From positions 744,001 to 808,000 of the forward strand of contig NZ_JABEKT010000002.1 of NCBI RefSeq assembly GCF_013283195.1: 64,000 nucleotides of DNA. Direction: 5' to 3'. The DNA is from Ensifer adhaerens. GTDB taxonomy: Bacteria > Pseudomonadota > Alphaproteobacteria > Rhizobiales > Rhizobiaceae. A program made the translations under genes and the position numbers. Shown here in pieces: positions 26,949-35,422 of this stretch (the stretch's first letter is position 1; every line of letters begins with the position of its first letter). Under the pieces are notes generated by a model that searched no databases, had not been told where the DNA came from, and worked only from the letters and a program-made list of their open reading frames with translations.

Positions 26949-28229
26949 CTATCCTTTGCAGGCCGAAAAATAATCATCCAGAACCGCGTCGACGGCGGCA
27001 ATCGCCAATGCCTTTGCTTGTGGTGCCACCTGTCCGTCTCGCACGCGCTCGTAACTGCCTGCTAAATACTGGCTGATCAGCGTCTCGGGGATGGTGACGC
27101 CGTCGAGCAGGCGGAGAAGCTCGTCGACCGCTGCGGCGACCTTCGGATGCGGCCAGTAGTAGCGGATGCGGTCGCTGTAGGAGAAATGGCGCTGAAGCCG
27201 CAGCGCTTCGGGCGAGCCGTGATAATACTTGCCCCAGTTCGCCGGCTCCTCGCGCATCACCTCCTCGGTGATTTCTGCCAGGGTTTTTGACCGCGCATCG
27301 GGAAACAGGAAGGCGGCGACCTGGTCGAGGCCGTAGAGCGCTTCTCGCAAGGCAAAGGTCAGGCCGGGGCCGACCTTGAGGATGGCAAAGCCATCGGCGA
27401 CCAGATCGCGAAGCGCATCCTGCGTCTGGTAATCGGTGGAGTGCGCTTCGAACACGAGGCCATCGAGCTTCGTCAGGCTCTCGCTCAAGGCCGCGGCCTT
27501 CGGCCGGTCGTAAGGAATGACGTTCTCGTTGCCGAATTCCACGCCCGGTTGGACGACGGCGCCGACGACCCGCGAAAATGCCTCGCCGGCACCTGCGTCG
27601 CTGAAGGCCTGGCGGTGAATGTCGACGGTCTCGACGGCTGCTTCGGGTGCGGTGACTTCCAGCGTGTCCAGTTCCTCGAGCGCGCCGCCTGGTACCGGGA
27701 CTTCGGTGCCGATGATGTAGACCGGCGCGATGCCGTCGCGTCCGCGGATCGCATCTTCGGCGGCCGCTGCAAGCCGTGCCGCGCGGGACGCCGTCGTCGC
27801 ATCGGGAAGGGCGACAGGCTCGCCGGCGCAGCCCATGCTGGTGTCGAGATGCAGCTTGGTGAAGCCGGCCTCGGCATAGGCGCGGATCATCGCTTCGGCT
27901 TTCGCCATCGCCTCGTCGGCGGGCAGATTTTTCCACGGGTTGGGGCCGAGATGGTCGCCGCCGAGGATGATGTTGTCGACCGGAAAGCCGGTCTTTGCGG
28001 CGATATCCCCGACGAAGCCGGTGAAACCGGCCGGCGTCATGCCGGTGTAGCCGCCGTCCTGATTGACCTGGTTGCAGGTCGCCTCGATCAGGAGATGGGT
28101 GCCTTCCTTCAGGGCGCGCAGCATCGCCGCCTCGATGACCAGCGGATGTGCGGAGCAGATCGAGGGAATGCCGCGAAGGCCCGGCCGGTCGCGCCACTTG
28201 GCGATGTCGATCAGATAATTCGGTTTCAT
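26949..28229 (-). CDS. KbaZ/GatZ family protein, possible D-tagatose-6-phosphate 4-epimerase
   Basis: About 426 residues related to the so-called non-catalytic subunit of class II tagatose-bisphosphate aldolase (GatZ/KbaZ). Segments such as IEATCNQVNQDGGYTGMTPA, ILGGDHLGPNPW and LHLDTSMGCAGEP are typical. No GatY/KbaY aldolase is in the window. In Agrobacterium a homologue was described as a D-tagatose-6-phosphate 4-epimerase acting after a PfkB tagatose kinase in galactitol/altritol breakdown (from memory). The adjacent PfkB gene makes that role plausible here. The ATG at 28229 is favoured; a TTG at 28238 overlaps the kinase stop. Confidence 0.8.
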   Translation of the reverse strand: MKPNYLIDIAKWRDRPGLRGIPSICSAHPLVIEAAMLRALKEGTHLLIEATCNQVNQDGGYTGMTPAGFTGFVGDIAAKTGFPVDNIILGGDHLGPNPWKNLPADEAMAKAEAMIRAYAEAGFTKLHLDTSMGCAGEPVALPDATTASRAARLAAAAEDAIRGRDGIAPVYIIGTEVPVPGGALEELDTLEVTAPEAAVETVDIHRQAFSDAGAGEAFSRVVGAVVQPGVEFGNENVIPYDRPKAAALSESLTKLDGLVFEAHSTDYQTQDALRDLVADGFAILKVGPGLTFALREALYGLDQVAAFLFPDARSKTLAEITEEVMREEPANWGKYYHGSPEALRLQRHFSYSDRIRYYWPHPKVAAAVDELLRLLDGVTIPETLISQYLAGSYERVRDGQVAPQAKALAIAAVDAVLDDYFSACKG

Positions 28230-28234
28230 GGGCT

Positions 28235-29176
28235 TCAATCCTTTCGCGCGCTGATGAAGGCTTCGAGTTCCGCCCTCGTCGATGCGCCTTCCATCGGGCC
28301 TGAGATCATCACGGCGCGGGCGCCGGAGGCGTTGGCGAATTCGAGCGCTTCGTGAGGGGCCGCACCGTTCAGCCAGAAGCTGACGAAGGTGGCGCCGAAG
28401 CAGTCACCCGCTCCGGTCGGGTCCACCTCCTCGACGGCAAAGCCGGGCAAAGTCAGCGTCGTTTCCGCATCGAAGTAGCTGGCGCCCTCGGCGCCGCGCT
28501 TGACGACGACGACCTTGATGCCGGAGCCAAGGAGTTCAGCGATGGCGTCCGCCTCGGTTTTCGCCTCGGTGAACAGGAAGAGTTCGGCGCCGCTCGGCAG
28601 GAAGACGTCGGTCTTCGCAAGCACCGTCCGCAACGCCTCGCGCATGCCTGGGCTTTCGAGGATTTCGGCCCGCAGATTGGGGTCGAAGGACACGGTGCCG
28701 CCGCCGGCCTTGACGATGTCGATCGCCGCCAGGATGCTGTCGACCACGCTCGGCGCGTAGAGCGACGACCCCATGACGTGCATGTGGCTGCAGCTTTGAA
28801 CGAGTGCGATCGCCTTGTCATCGAGGCGAATGCTGCCGCAGGCGCTGTCGCGGATGTTGAAGACGAAGGCGCGGCTGCCGTCGTCGCGATAGCGAACGAA
28901 GGCGCTGCCGGTGGTGGCGAGCGGATCGACGGCAATGCCGGAGATATCGACGCCGTCCGCCTCAAGTCGCGCCAGGTTGACGTGGCCGAAATCGTCGCCG
29001 CCGACACGCGAAATGATCGCGCTTGCCTGGCCGAGCTTGCCGACCTGGTCGATGAAGATGGCAGGCGCGCCGGAGGGGAAGGGGCCGACAAGCGGAGTTG
29101 CCTGGCGGAAGCCGTCGCCCTTTTCGGTGGCGATGATCTCGACGAGGATCTCGCCGATCGTCAGTATCTTGTGCAT
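28235..29176 (-). CDS. PfkB family carbohydrate kinase (probable tagatose/ketohexose kinase)
   Basis: About 313 residues of ribokinase fold. The N-terminal ILTIGEILVEIIA is followed by a substrate-lid region and FDPNLRAEIL; the C-terminal catalytic signature VDPTGAGDCFGATFVSF contains the base aspartate and anion hole. Neighbours are the KbaZ-like gene on one side and the ribose-type permease on the other, suggesting that the imported sugar or its oxidised product is phosphorylated here. D-tagatose is the most likely substrate by comparison with Agrobacterium, but fructose or another ketose cannot be excluded. A GTG 3 codons upstream (29185) is an alternative start. Confidence 0.85.
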   Translation of the reverse strand: MHKILTIGEILVEIIATEKGDGFRQATPLVGPFPSGAPAIFIDQVGKLGQASAIISRVGGDDFGHVNLARLEADGVDISGIAVDPLATTGSAFVRYRDDGSRAFVFNIRDSACGSIRLDDKAIALVQSCSHMHVMGSSLYAPSVVDSILAAIDIVKAGGGTVSFDPNLRAEILESPGMREALRTVLAKTDVFLPSGAELFLFTEAKTEADAIAELLGSGIKVVVVKRGAEGASYFDAETTLTLPGFAVEEVDPTGAGDCFGATFVSFWLNGAAPHEALEFANASGARAVMISGPMEGASTRAELEAFISARKD

Positions 29177-29195
29177 GTGTGTCACTCGTGTCGGG

Positions 29196-30158
29196 TCAGC
29201 GCTTTGCCTGCTTGGCGCGCACGTCGAGCCAAACCGCGATCAGGATCACCAGGCCCTTGACGATGAGCTGGTAGAAATAGGGAACGGACAGCATGTTCAT
29301 GCCGTTGTTCATCACGCCGATGATCAAGGCGCCGATGAGCGTGCCGACCATGGTGCCGACGCCGCCGGCAAGCGACGTGCCGCCGAGAACGGCCGCAGCG
29401 ATGGCGTCGAGCTCGTAGCTCATGCCCGCATTGGTCTGGGCGGAGAAAAGGCGAGAGGAGAGCAGCACGCCGCTGATCGCCGCCATCACGCCCGAGATCA
29501 TGAAGATGATGATCTTGAGGCGATCGACCTTGATGCCTGAATAGATGGCCGCTTCACGGTTGCCACCGGTGAGATAGGCACGGCGCCCGAAGCTCGTCTT
29601 GCTGAGCACGATCTGGTTGATGACGAAGAGCACGGCAACGACCCAGATGATGATCGGCAATCCGAGGAAGCTTTCGGTGCCGATCGACGTCCACGTCGAA
29701 TTGTCGATCATCGCCGGCGCGCCGTTGGTCGGCAGGCTGACGAGGCCGCGATAGATGCCCATGGTGGCGACGGTGACGATGAAGGACGGCAGCAGCAGTT
29801 TTGCGGTCAACACGCCGTTCAGCATGCCCATCAGCGCGCCGGCTACGATCGTCACGGCGAGCGCCGTGCCGAAGCCGAGGCCGAAGGCGAAACATTGCGC
29901 CCCGACCATGCCGGCAACCGCGATGATCGAGCCGACCGACAGGTCGATCTCGCCGAGCAGGATCACCCAGGTCATGCCGAAGGCGGCGATCGCGATCACG
30001 GCCACCTGCTGCAGGATGTTCATGAAGTTGACGACCGACATGAACCGCGGATTGAGGAAGGAGAAGATGACGCAGAGCATCACCAGCGAGAGAAGGATGC
30101 CGCCATATTGCTTCAACGCCCTGACGAAGGCGGCCTGGGCTGCAGTTTGCTGGGTCAT
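29196..30158 (-). CDS. Ribose/galactose-type ABC transporter permease (RbsC family)
   Basis: A 320-residue permease with eight or more hydrophobic segments (FGMTWVILLGEIDLSVGSII, AAVLGGTSLAGGVGTMVGTL). The LGEIDLSVGS and LGGTSLAGG motifs are hallmarks of CUT2 sugar permeases. Its ATG overlaps the TGA of the ATPase gene (ATGA), so the two are coupled. It dimerises in the membrane and works with the RbsA-like ATPase and the binding protein of 31827-32717. Confidence 0.9.
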   Translation of the reverse strand: MTQQTAAQAAFVRALKQYGGILLSLVMLCVIFSFLNPRFMSVVNFMNILQQVAVIAIAAFGMTWVILLGEIDLSVGSIIAVAGMVGAQCFAFGLGFGTALAVTIVAGALMGMLNGVLTAKLLLPSFIVTVATMGIYRGLVSLPTNGAPAMIDNSTWTSIGTESFLGLPIIIWVVAVLFVINQIVLSKTSFGRRAYLTGGNREAAIYSGIKVDRLKIIIFMISGVMAAISGVLLSSRLFSAQTNAGMSYELDAIAAAVLGGTSLAGGVGTMVGTLIGALIIGVMNNGMNMLSVPYFYQLIVKGLVILIAVWLDVRAKQAKR

Positions 30159-31666
30159 GATTGGAAACCTGTTGCGTGCGCCATGATCGTTTCGGGATTG
30201 AGGTCGGTGCCGGCGAGGGTCGCGCCGAGCACGCCCTCATGCATGACGACGACGCGATCGCTCATTCCAAGCACTTCCGGCAGCTCGGAGGAGATCAGCA
30301 GGATCGCCGTCCCTTCGGCCGCCAACTGGCGGATGATCTTGTAGATTTCGAATTTCGCGCCGACATCGACGCCGCGGGTCGGCTCGTCGAGGATGAGCAC
30401 CTTCGGCCGGGTCAGGAGCCATTTGGCGAGCACGATCTTCTGCTGGTTGCCGCCGCTCAGCGCGCCCGCTGGCGTATCGAGCGAGTGGGTCTTGATCGCA
30501 AGCCGGCCGACTTCGGCGGCCGCCGCCTTGCGCTCGGCACCGCCGCGGGTAAAGCCGAAAGGGCCGGTGAAATCGGGAAGGGCGGCCATGGAGATGTTCC
30601 ACCCGACGCTGTGGGCGAGCACCAGGCCCTCTTCCTTGCGGTTCTCGGTGACGAAACCGATGCCGCGGGCGATCGCTTCGGCCGGTGAACGGAAGCGGAC
30701 GTCCTTGCCATCGAGCCGCACGGCGCCGTCAGCAGTCTTCATGCCGAACAGCGCATTCATGACTTCGGACCGGCCGGAGCCGACGAGGCCGAAAAAGCCG
30801 AGGATTTCGCCGGCGCCGACCTCAAAGGAAATGTCCGCGAATTCACCGTCGCGCGTCAGCCGTTCGACGGCAAGCACGGGCGCGCCAGGCGTCGAGTGAT
30901 CATGGGTCGGCGGCGGATAGATCTCCTCCATTCGCCGTCCGACCATCAGCGCGATCAGCGCCTCGATGGTGACGTCGTTGCGATCATGGGTGGAGACATA
31001 CTCGCCATCGCGGATGACCGTGATGTCGTCGCTGAGCCGCATGATTTCTTCCATGCGGTGGGAAATGTAGATGACGGCGACGCCACGGCTTTTCAGTCGG
31101 CCGATGATCTCGAAAAGGATCTCGGCTTCGCTGTCGCTGAGCGACGAGGTCGGCTCGTCGAGAATGACGACCTTTGCGTCGTGGCTGAGGCCCTTGGCGA
31201 TCTCGACCAGTTGCCGCTGGGCAATCGAAAGATTGCCGACCTTCTCGGCAACATCGATGGGCAGGCCGAGCTCTGCGACGATCGCCTTGGCCCTGGCGAC
31301 AAGCGCCTTGTCGTTGATGAAGCCAAATTTGCGCGGCTCGCGGGTCGCAAGGATGTTCTCCGCCACCGTCAGGTTGTTGCAGAGACTCAGTTCCTGAAAG
31401 ACGATCGCAAGGCCGAGGGCCGAGGCCTGCTGCGGGCTGGCGGGGCGATAGGGCTGGTCGTCGAGAAAAATCTCGCCCGAGGTCGCGCTATGCACGCCGG
31501 CAAGGATTTTCATCAGTGTCGATTTGCCCGCGCCGTTTTCGCCGAGCAGCGTGTGCACGCGGCCGCGGCGGACATCGAGCCGCATGCTTTTCAGCGCCGC
31601 AACCTGCCCGAAGGATTTCGTGACGTTGCTGATCTTGAGAACGGTGTCCGTGGTCGAACCATGCAT
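30155..31666 (-). CDS. Ribose-type ABC transporter ATP-binding protein (RbsA family, fused tandem domains)
   Basis: A 503-residue protein with two nucleotide-binding domains, as usual for CUT2 importers. The first has Walker [10 protein letters not shown], signature LSIAQRQLVEIAKGL and Walker B VVILDEPTSSLS. The second has a degenerate Walker A (GLVGSGRSEV) but a full signature [15 protein letters not shown] and Walker B LILDEPTRGVD. AAGGAGG precedes the ATG. A gap of 160 bases with a strong hairpin separates it from the binding-protein gene upstream. Confidence 0.92.
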   Translation of the reverse strand: MHGSTTDTVLKISNVTKSFGQVAALKSMRLDVRRGRVHTLLGENGAGKSTLMKILAGVHSATSGEIFLDDQPYRPASPQQASALGLAIVFQELSLCNNLTVAENILATREPRKFGFINDKALVARAKAIVAELGLPIDVAEKVGNLSIAQRQLVEIAKGLSHDAKVVILDEPTSSLSDSEAEILFEIIGRLKSRGVAVIYISHRMEEIMRLSDDITVIRDGEYVSTHDRNDVTIEALIALMVGRRMEEIYPPPTHDHSTPGAPVLAVERLTRDGEFADISFEVGAGEILGFFGLVGSGRSEVMNALFGMKTADGAVRLDGKDVRFRSPAEAIARGIGFVTENRKEEGLVLAHSVGWNISMAALPDFTGPFGFTRGGAERKAAAAEVGRLAIKTHSLDTPAGALSGGNQQKIVLAKWLLTRPKVLILDEPTRGVDVGAKFEIYKIIRQLAAEGTAILLISSELPEVLGMSDRVVVMHEGVLGATLAGTDLNPETIMAHATGFQS

Positions 31667-31788
31667 GGCGGCCTCCTTGGATCGCGCCGAGAAGCGTTTC
31701 CGGCGTCACGGCGCAGACATGCACGCTGTAACACTCTGAATTGCTGCATGTTTTTGTGCAGAAAGCCGGAAACGTTCGTCGTATCGGT

Positions 31789-31811
31789 GCCGCCGCCCAT
31801 GGGGCGGCGGC
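31789..31811 (-). repeat. Strong hairpin between the binding-protein and ATPase genes
   Basis: A perfect 10-bp stem GCCGCCGCCC / GGGCGGCGGC closes a three-base loop, 15 bases past the stop of the binding-protein gene. There is no U run on the minus strand. Position and form match the hairpins after the other two binding-protein genes of this window. Confidence 0.7.
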
Positions 31812-31826
31812 TGTCCTTGGGAGGAC

Positions 31827-32717
31827 TTACTTCGCGGTGTAGACGCCAGGCACGATCGGCTGTTCGGCCGGAACCTGTTCGCCGGCGGCAACCTTGACGG
31901 CGGTATCGACCGCCTGCTTGCCCATCTGGTCCGGGAACTGCTGGATCACGCCGACCATGACCGGGTTGGTATCAACCGCGTCGCGGGCTTCCTTCATGCC
32001 GTCGAAACCGATGACCTTGACCTGGGTTTCCAGGCCCGCCGCCTTGACGGCGACGGCAGCGGCGAGCGCTGCGTCATCGCCAAAGCCGAAGATGCCGGTG
32101 ATGTCGGGGTTCGCCTGCAGCATGTTCTGTGCTGCGGCCAGCGCCTCGGCGCGGGTGATGCCGGTCTGGATGGCGACGATTTCCATGTCGGGATGCTTGG
32201 CGATCGCTTCCTTGAAGCCGTTGACGCGGTTCACCACCGACTGGACCGTCGGGTAATCGATGACGGCGACCTTGCCCTTGTTGTCGAGGACCTTTGCCAT
32301 CAGTTCTCCGGCCTTGACGCCGCCGGTGAAGTTGTCGGTGCCGATATGCGAGGTGACGGTCGCTCCGTTTGCCGGAACGTCGACGGTGATCACCTTGATG
32401 CCGGCCTTCTCGGCCTTTTCAATCGCGGCCCGCACGCCCTGGCTATCGACCGGCGAGATGACGATGACGTCGACACCCTTGACGATGAAGTCTTCGACGT
32501 CGGCGAGCTGCTTGTTGAGATCCTGGTTGGCGATCGCAACTTCGAGCGCGACGTTCTTTTCCTTGGCTTCGGCTTTCATCGCGTCGGCAAGCTCGATGTA
32601 GAACGGGTGCTGCTGGGTCAGAAGCGAGGCGCCGATGCCTTCGGCCGATGCGGCCGATGCAATCAGGGTCAGTGCCGTGCCGGCGACAAGCGCCTTCAGA
32701 ATACGAGGCATGTTCAT
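31827..32717 (-). CDS. Ribose/hexose-type periplasmic substrate-binding protein (RbsB family)
   Basis: A 296-residue protein with a signal peptide (LVAGTALTLIASAASA, cleavage before EGIG) and the type I periplasmic-binding fold: GASLLTQQHPFYIELADAMK, VDVIVISPVDSQGV, TSHIGTDNFTGGVKAGELM and VKVIGFDGMKEARDAV. GGGAGGAA is placed correctly before the ATG at 32717. First gene of the operon running to the LacI regulator; the sugar bound is unknown, with tagatose or a hexitol suggested by the kinase and KbaZ-like genes. Confidence 0.9.
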   Translation of the reverse strand: MNMPRILKALVAGTALTLIASAASAEGIGASLLTQQHPFYIELADAMKAEAKEKNVALEVAIANQDLNKQLADVEDFIVKGVDVIVISPVDSQGVRAAIEKAEKAGIKVITVDVPANGATVTSHIGTDNFTGGVKAGELMAKVLDNKGKVAVIDYPTVQSVVNRVNGFKEAIAKHPDMEIVAIQTGITRAEALAAAQNMLQANPDITGIFGFGDDAALAAAVAVKAAGLETQVKVIGFDGMKEARDAVDTNPVMVGVIQQFPDQMGKQAVDTAVKVAAGEQVPAEQPIVPGVYTAK

Positions 32718-33010
32718 GGGTTTCCTCCCTGGAAACGACGTGGGCCTTTGGTCTTGGCGGCCAAGCAGGAGGGCCCTCCCATCACCGTCTTGGCGATGGT
32801 GTAAAAACCATAAAACTTTGCGCGCGTCAATTTATAAAAATACGCGATGTAATTATTAACAGGGTAGCGCGAGAAAGTATGCCGCCTCCCGCGTGAGTGG
32901 TCGACACCGAGTTCAGTGGTCAGACAGTGGAACTGGAACCGGCCGGAATGGCGCAAACGCTCTCCCGCTGAACGTTCCAAGGCGAGGGGCGTTGCCTGCC
33001 GCTGAAAAAT

Positions 33011-33044
33011 GCGGGAACCTTTGGCGGAACCGTGCATCGAATGC
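33011..33044 (+). promoter_or_regulatory. Putative ECF-sigma promoter of the sigma factor gene
   Basis: GCGGGAACCTTT (33011-33022) and CATCGAATG (33035-33043) are spaced exactly as in a second copy upstream of the DUF4142 gene. GGAAC is the common -35 core of ECF promoters, so this may be autoregulation by the sigma factor encoded 17 bases downstream. Confidence 0.6.
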
Positions 33045-33060
33045 TGCGGGAGGCTCGTTC

Positions 33061-33756
33061 ATGGCACGCACTCGAACACACACGCTTGCGATCACGGATC
33101 CGGCTGCGGATGTGGAACTGGCACAAAGGGCGCATTCCGGGGACGGGCAGGCGTTCCTGTCGATCATGCAGGCTCACAACCAACGCCTTTATCGTATTGC
33201 CAGGGGTGTCGTGCGAAACGACAGTGAGGCGGAAGATGTCGTGCAGGAGGCTTATGTGCGTGCCTATGCGCATCTCGGCAGTTTTCGCGGCGGCTCGTCG
33301 CTTGGCACCTGGTTGTCACGCATCGTCATCAACGAAGCGCTTGGCCGGCTGCGGCGAGGGCGCCGCAAGGCCGAGATGCTGGGGTCAATCGGCAGCGGGC
33401 AAGACGCGACGATTATCCAGTTCCCCATGCCGGCGGGCGTCGACGACCCCGAGCGTACGATGGCGCAGCGACAGATCCTGCATCTGGTCGAGCGCGCAAC
33501 CGACAACCTGCCCGACATCTACAGGACCGTTTTCGTTGCGCGGGTGATCGAGGGATTGAGCATGGAGGAGACGGCCGATCTTCTTGGTTTGCGTCCCGAA
33601 ACGGTCAAGACCCGGCTGCATCGGGCAAGGCACCTCGTACGCAAGCAGTTGCATGAACAGATCGGCCCGGTTCTGCTCGATGCCTTCCCCTTCGCTGGCC
33701 GCCGCTGCGCGCGATTGACCGCTGCCGTCATGGAGCGCCTCGGCCTTTCCATTTGA
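33061..33756 (+). CDS. ECF-type RNA polymerase sigma factor (RpoE-like)
   Basis: A 231-residue sigma-70 family protein of the extracytoplasmic function group. Region 2 is YRIARGVVRNDSEAEDVVQE followed by the AYVRAYAHLGSFRGGSSLGT core-binding and melting segment; region 4 is IYRTVFVARVIEGLSMEETA with the recognition helix in LRPETVKTRLHRARHL. The ATG at 33061 gives a start just before region 2. No anti-sigma factor gene is adjacent, which is unusual for this group. The next gene encodes a DUF4142 protein and has the same promoter element upstream, so it is the likeliest target. Confidence 0.9.
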   Translation: MARTRTHTLAITDPAADVELAQRAHSGDGQAFLSIMQAHNQRLYRIARGVVRNDSEAEDVVQEAYVRAYAHLGSFRGGSSLGTWLSRIVINEALGRLRRGRRKAEMLGSIGSGQDATIIQFPMPAGVDDPERTMAQRQILHLVERATDNLPDIYRTVFVARVIEGLSMEETADLLGLRPETVKTRLHRARHLVRKQLHEQIGPVLLDAFPFAGRRCARLTAAVMERLGLSI

Positions 33757-33776
33757 TCTTCGGGCCATCTGAGCTG

Positions 33777-33810
33777 CGGGAACCTTTGCGGGCAGGCGAC
33801 ATCCAATGGG
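33777..33810 (+). promoter_or_regulatory. Putative ECF-sigma promoter of the DUF4142 gene
   Basis: GCGGGAACCTTT (33776-33787) and CATCCAATG (33800-33808) repeat the element in front of the sigma gene, with identical spacing and only one difference in the second block. It lies 50 bases before the DUF4142 start. Confidence 0.6.
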
Positions 33811-33859
33811 TGTCAAATGCAAACAGCTTCCGCGCCCTGCGTGGAATGAGGAGGTTACC

Positions 33860-34384
33860 ATGAACATTCGGCCCATGACTGCGCTTGCCACGCTTTGCCT
33901 GCTCGCCCTTGCGCATCCAGCAACGGCGGCGGACAAGCCGAGCGATCCGCAGATCGCCCACATCGCCTATACGGCCGGGGTGATCGACGTGGAAAATGCC
34001 AAGCTCGCGATCTCGAAGTCCGGCAACAAGGAGGTCGTCGCCTTCGCCGAGGACATGGTCCGCGACCATGAGGCAGTGAACACGCAGGCGCTCGACCTCG
34101 TCAAGAAGCTCAAGGTGACGCCTGAAGACAACGACACCAGCAAGGCGCTCTCAAAGGCGGCCGACGACGAGCGCGCCAAGCTCGCCAAGCTCGATGGCGC
34201 CAGTTTCGACAAGGCCTATGTCGACAACGAAGTCGCCTACCACAAGCAGGTGAACGGCGCGCTTACGACCCTGCTCATTCCCTCGGCCAGCAATGCCGAG
34301 CTCAAGGCGCTGCTTGAAACCGGCCTGAAGATTTTTCAGGGCCATCAGCAGCATGCCGAACATGTCGCCGCCACGCTGAAGTAG
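33860..34384 (+). CDS. DUF4142 family periplasmic protein
   Basis: A 174-residue secreted protein with a signal peptide (LATLCLLALAHPATAAD). The mature part is a helical bundle with the family pattern DPQIAHIAYTAGVIDVENAK, FAEDMVRDHEAVN and YVDNEVAYHKQVNGAL. DUF4142 proteins resemble ferritin-like four-helix bundles, and function is unknown. GAGGAGG precedes the ATG at 33860. The cupredoxin gene follows 10 bases later, so the two are probably cotranscribed from the ECF-type promoter. Confidence 0.9.
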   Translation: MNIRPMTALATLCLLALAHPATAADKPSDPQIAHIAYTAGVIDVENAKLAISKSGNKEVVAFAEDMVRDHEAVNTQALDLVKKLKVTPEDNDTSKALSKAADDERAKLAKLDGASFDKAYVDNEVAYHKQVNGALTTLLIPSASNAELKALLETGLKIFQGHQQHAEHVAATLK

Positions 34385-34393
34385 GACGCGGCC

Positions 34394-34714
34394 ATGCGAT
34401 CCGTCCTTTATCTCATCGCCATTGCCGGGCTCGTGCTCGGCAATTGCGTCGCGGATGCAGAGGCCAGAACAATCCGCGTGACCATCGAAAAGATGGCGTT
34501 CGTCCCGGCGGAAATCGAGGCCCGGGTGGGCGACACGATCGAGTGGGTCAACAAGGACATCCTCGTCCATACCGTGACCGTGAAGGGAGGTTGGGAGGTC
34601 TTGATCCCGGCGAAAGGCACGGCAAGCCTCGCCATGCCGGAGGCAGGGCAGGTGGATTATTATTGCCGCTTTCATCCCAACATGAAGGGCCGCCTGTCGG
34701 TGGCAGCGCCATAG
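34394..34714 (+). CDS. Small periplasmic cupredoxin (plastocyanin/amicyanin-like)
   Basis: A 106-residue protein with signal peptide (VLYLIAIAGLVLGNCVADAEA). The type-1 copper site is complete: His59 in ILVHTVTV, Cys91, His94 and Met97 in YYCRFHPNMKG. Proteins of this size act as single-electron carriers or copper carriers. Its position after a DUF4142 gene and an ECF sigma factor suggests an envelope stress or redox role. The overlapping downstream stretch to the acylphosphatase gene contains no other clear gene. Confidence 0.9.
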   Translation: MRSVLYLIAIAGLVLGNCVADAEARTIRVTIEKMAFVPAEIEARVGDTIEWVNKDILVHTVTVKGGWEVLIPAKGTASLAMPEAGQVDYYCRFHPNMKGRLSVAAP

Positions 34715-34871
34715 GCAATGCCCTGCAAAAATGCGAAGTCCGCTGGCCGTTCGGAAATGCGCCGAAGCCCGTCCGGGGGAAACGCTCTAGCGCCGACGTG
34801 CATGGTGCCTTGTGTCTTGCCTTTGTTCGTCTTCGCACCAGTTCTCTTCTGTAGCGAAAGCAGGTGCGATC

Positions 34872-35156
34872 ATGATCAGAGAGCGCAAGGCGATGTTGGT
34901 CCGTGTCAGCGGAAGGGTGCAGGGCGTCAGCTTCCGCATCTGGACCCGCCGGGAAGCCGAACGCCTTGGTGTGACCGGCTGGGTGCGTAACGAGCGCGAC
35001 GGGTCGGTGGCAGCGATGATCGTCGGTTCCGACGCTGCCCTTGCAAACATGGTCGAACGGCTCTGGATCGGGCCGGCAGCAGCCTCCGTCGTCAGTGTCG
35101 AAACCGAGCCGGTGGCCCTGCCCGATCCGGTTCAGGGGTTCCAGATTACTGGCTAG
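34872..35156 (+). CDS. acyP: Acylphosphatase
   Basis: A 94-residue alpha/beta sandwich protein hydrolysing acyl phosphates. The active-site arginine is Arg22 in GRVQGVSFRIWTRREA and the catalytic asparagine Asn40 in GWVRNERDGSVAA. The ATG at 34872 gives the normal family length; the open frame upstream is not conserved in character. It stands alone between the cupredoxin gene and the convergent rtcB. Confidence 0.92.
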   Translation: MIRERKAMLVRVSGRVQGVSFRIWTRREAERLGVTGWVRNERDGSVAAMIVGSDAALANMVERLWIGPAAASVVSVETEPVALPDPVQGFQITG

Positions 35157-35371
35157 GGTACGTGCGCCGCCCCTCTCGGTTGAAGCGACGCACGCACGAA
35201 CCAAATCGCGGCTATCCGGCGACATTCGCAAATGGGCTTATAGCTGCCGGATCGCCAGACGCCGTCGGTCTTGTTCAAGGCGTCACCACATTGATGCCGG
35301 CGCAGGTTGCCATCGGCCGCCGTCGTATGGTGCCGGCGAAGTAGCCCAGAAAATCCAGGAGAGACGTGTGA

Positions 35372-35406
35372 AAACGCCGGGGAAGCATTTCGCTCCTCCG
35401 GCGTTT
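35372..35406 (-). terminator. Terminator of rtcB
   Basis: AAACGCCGG (35372-35380) and CCGGCGTTT (35398-35406) form a 9-bp stem followed on the minus strand by T residues (GGCGTTTTCA), 17 bases past the rtcB stop. The stem could also act on transcripts coming from the acylphosphatase side. Confidence 0.65.
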
Positions 35407-35422
35407 CGGTTCTCGGGCAAGC

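Noticed and set aside
26974-28197. 407-codon minus-strand open frame
   Set aside because: It is an alternative frame inside the KbaZ-like gene, with arginine-rich composition and no domain.
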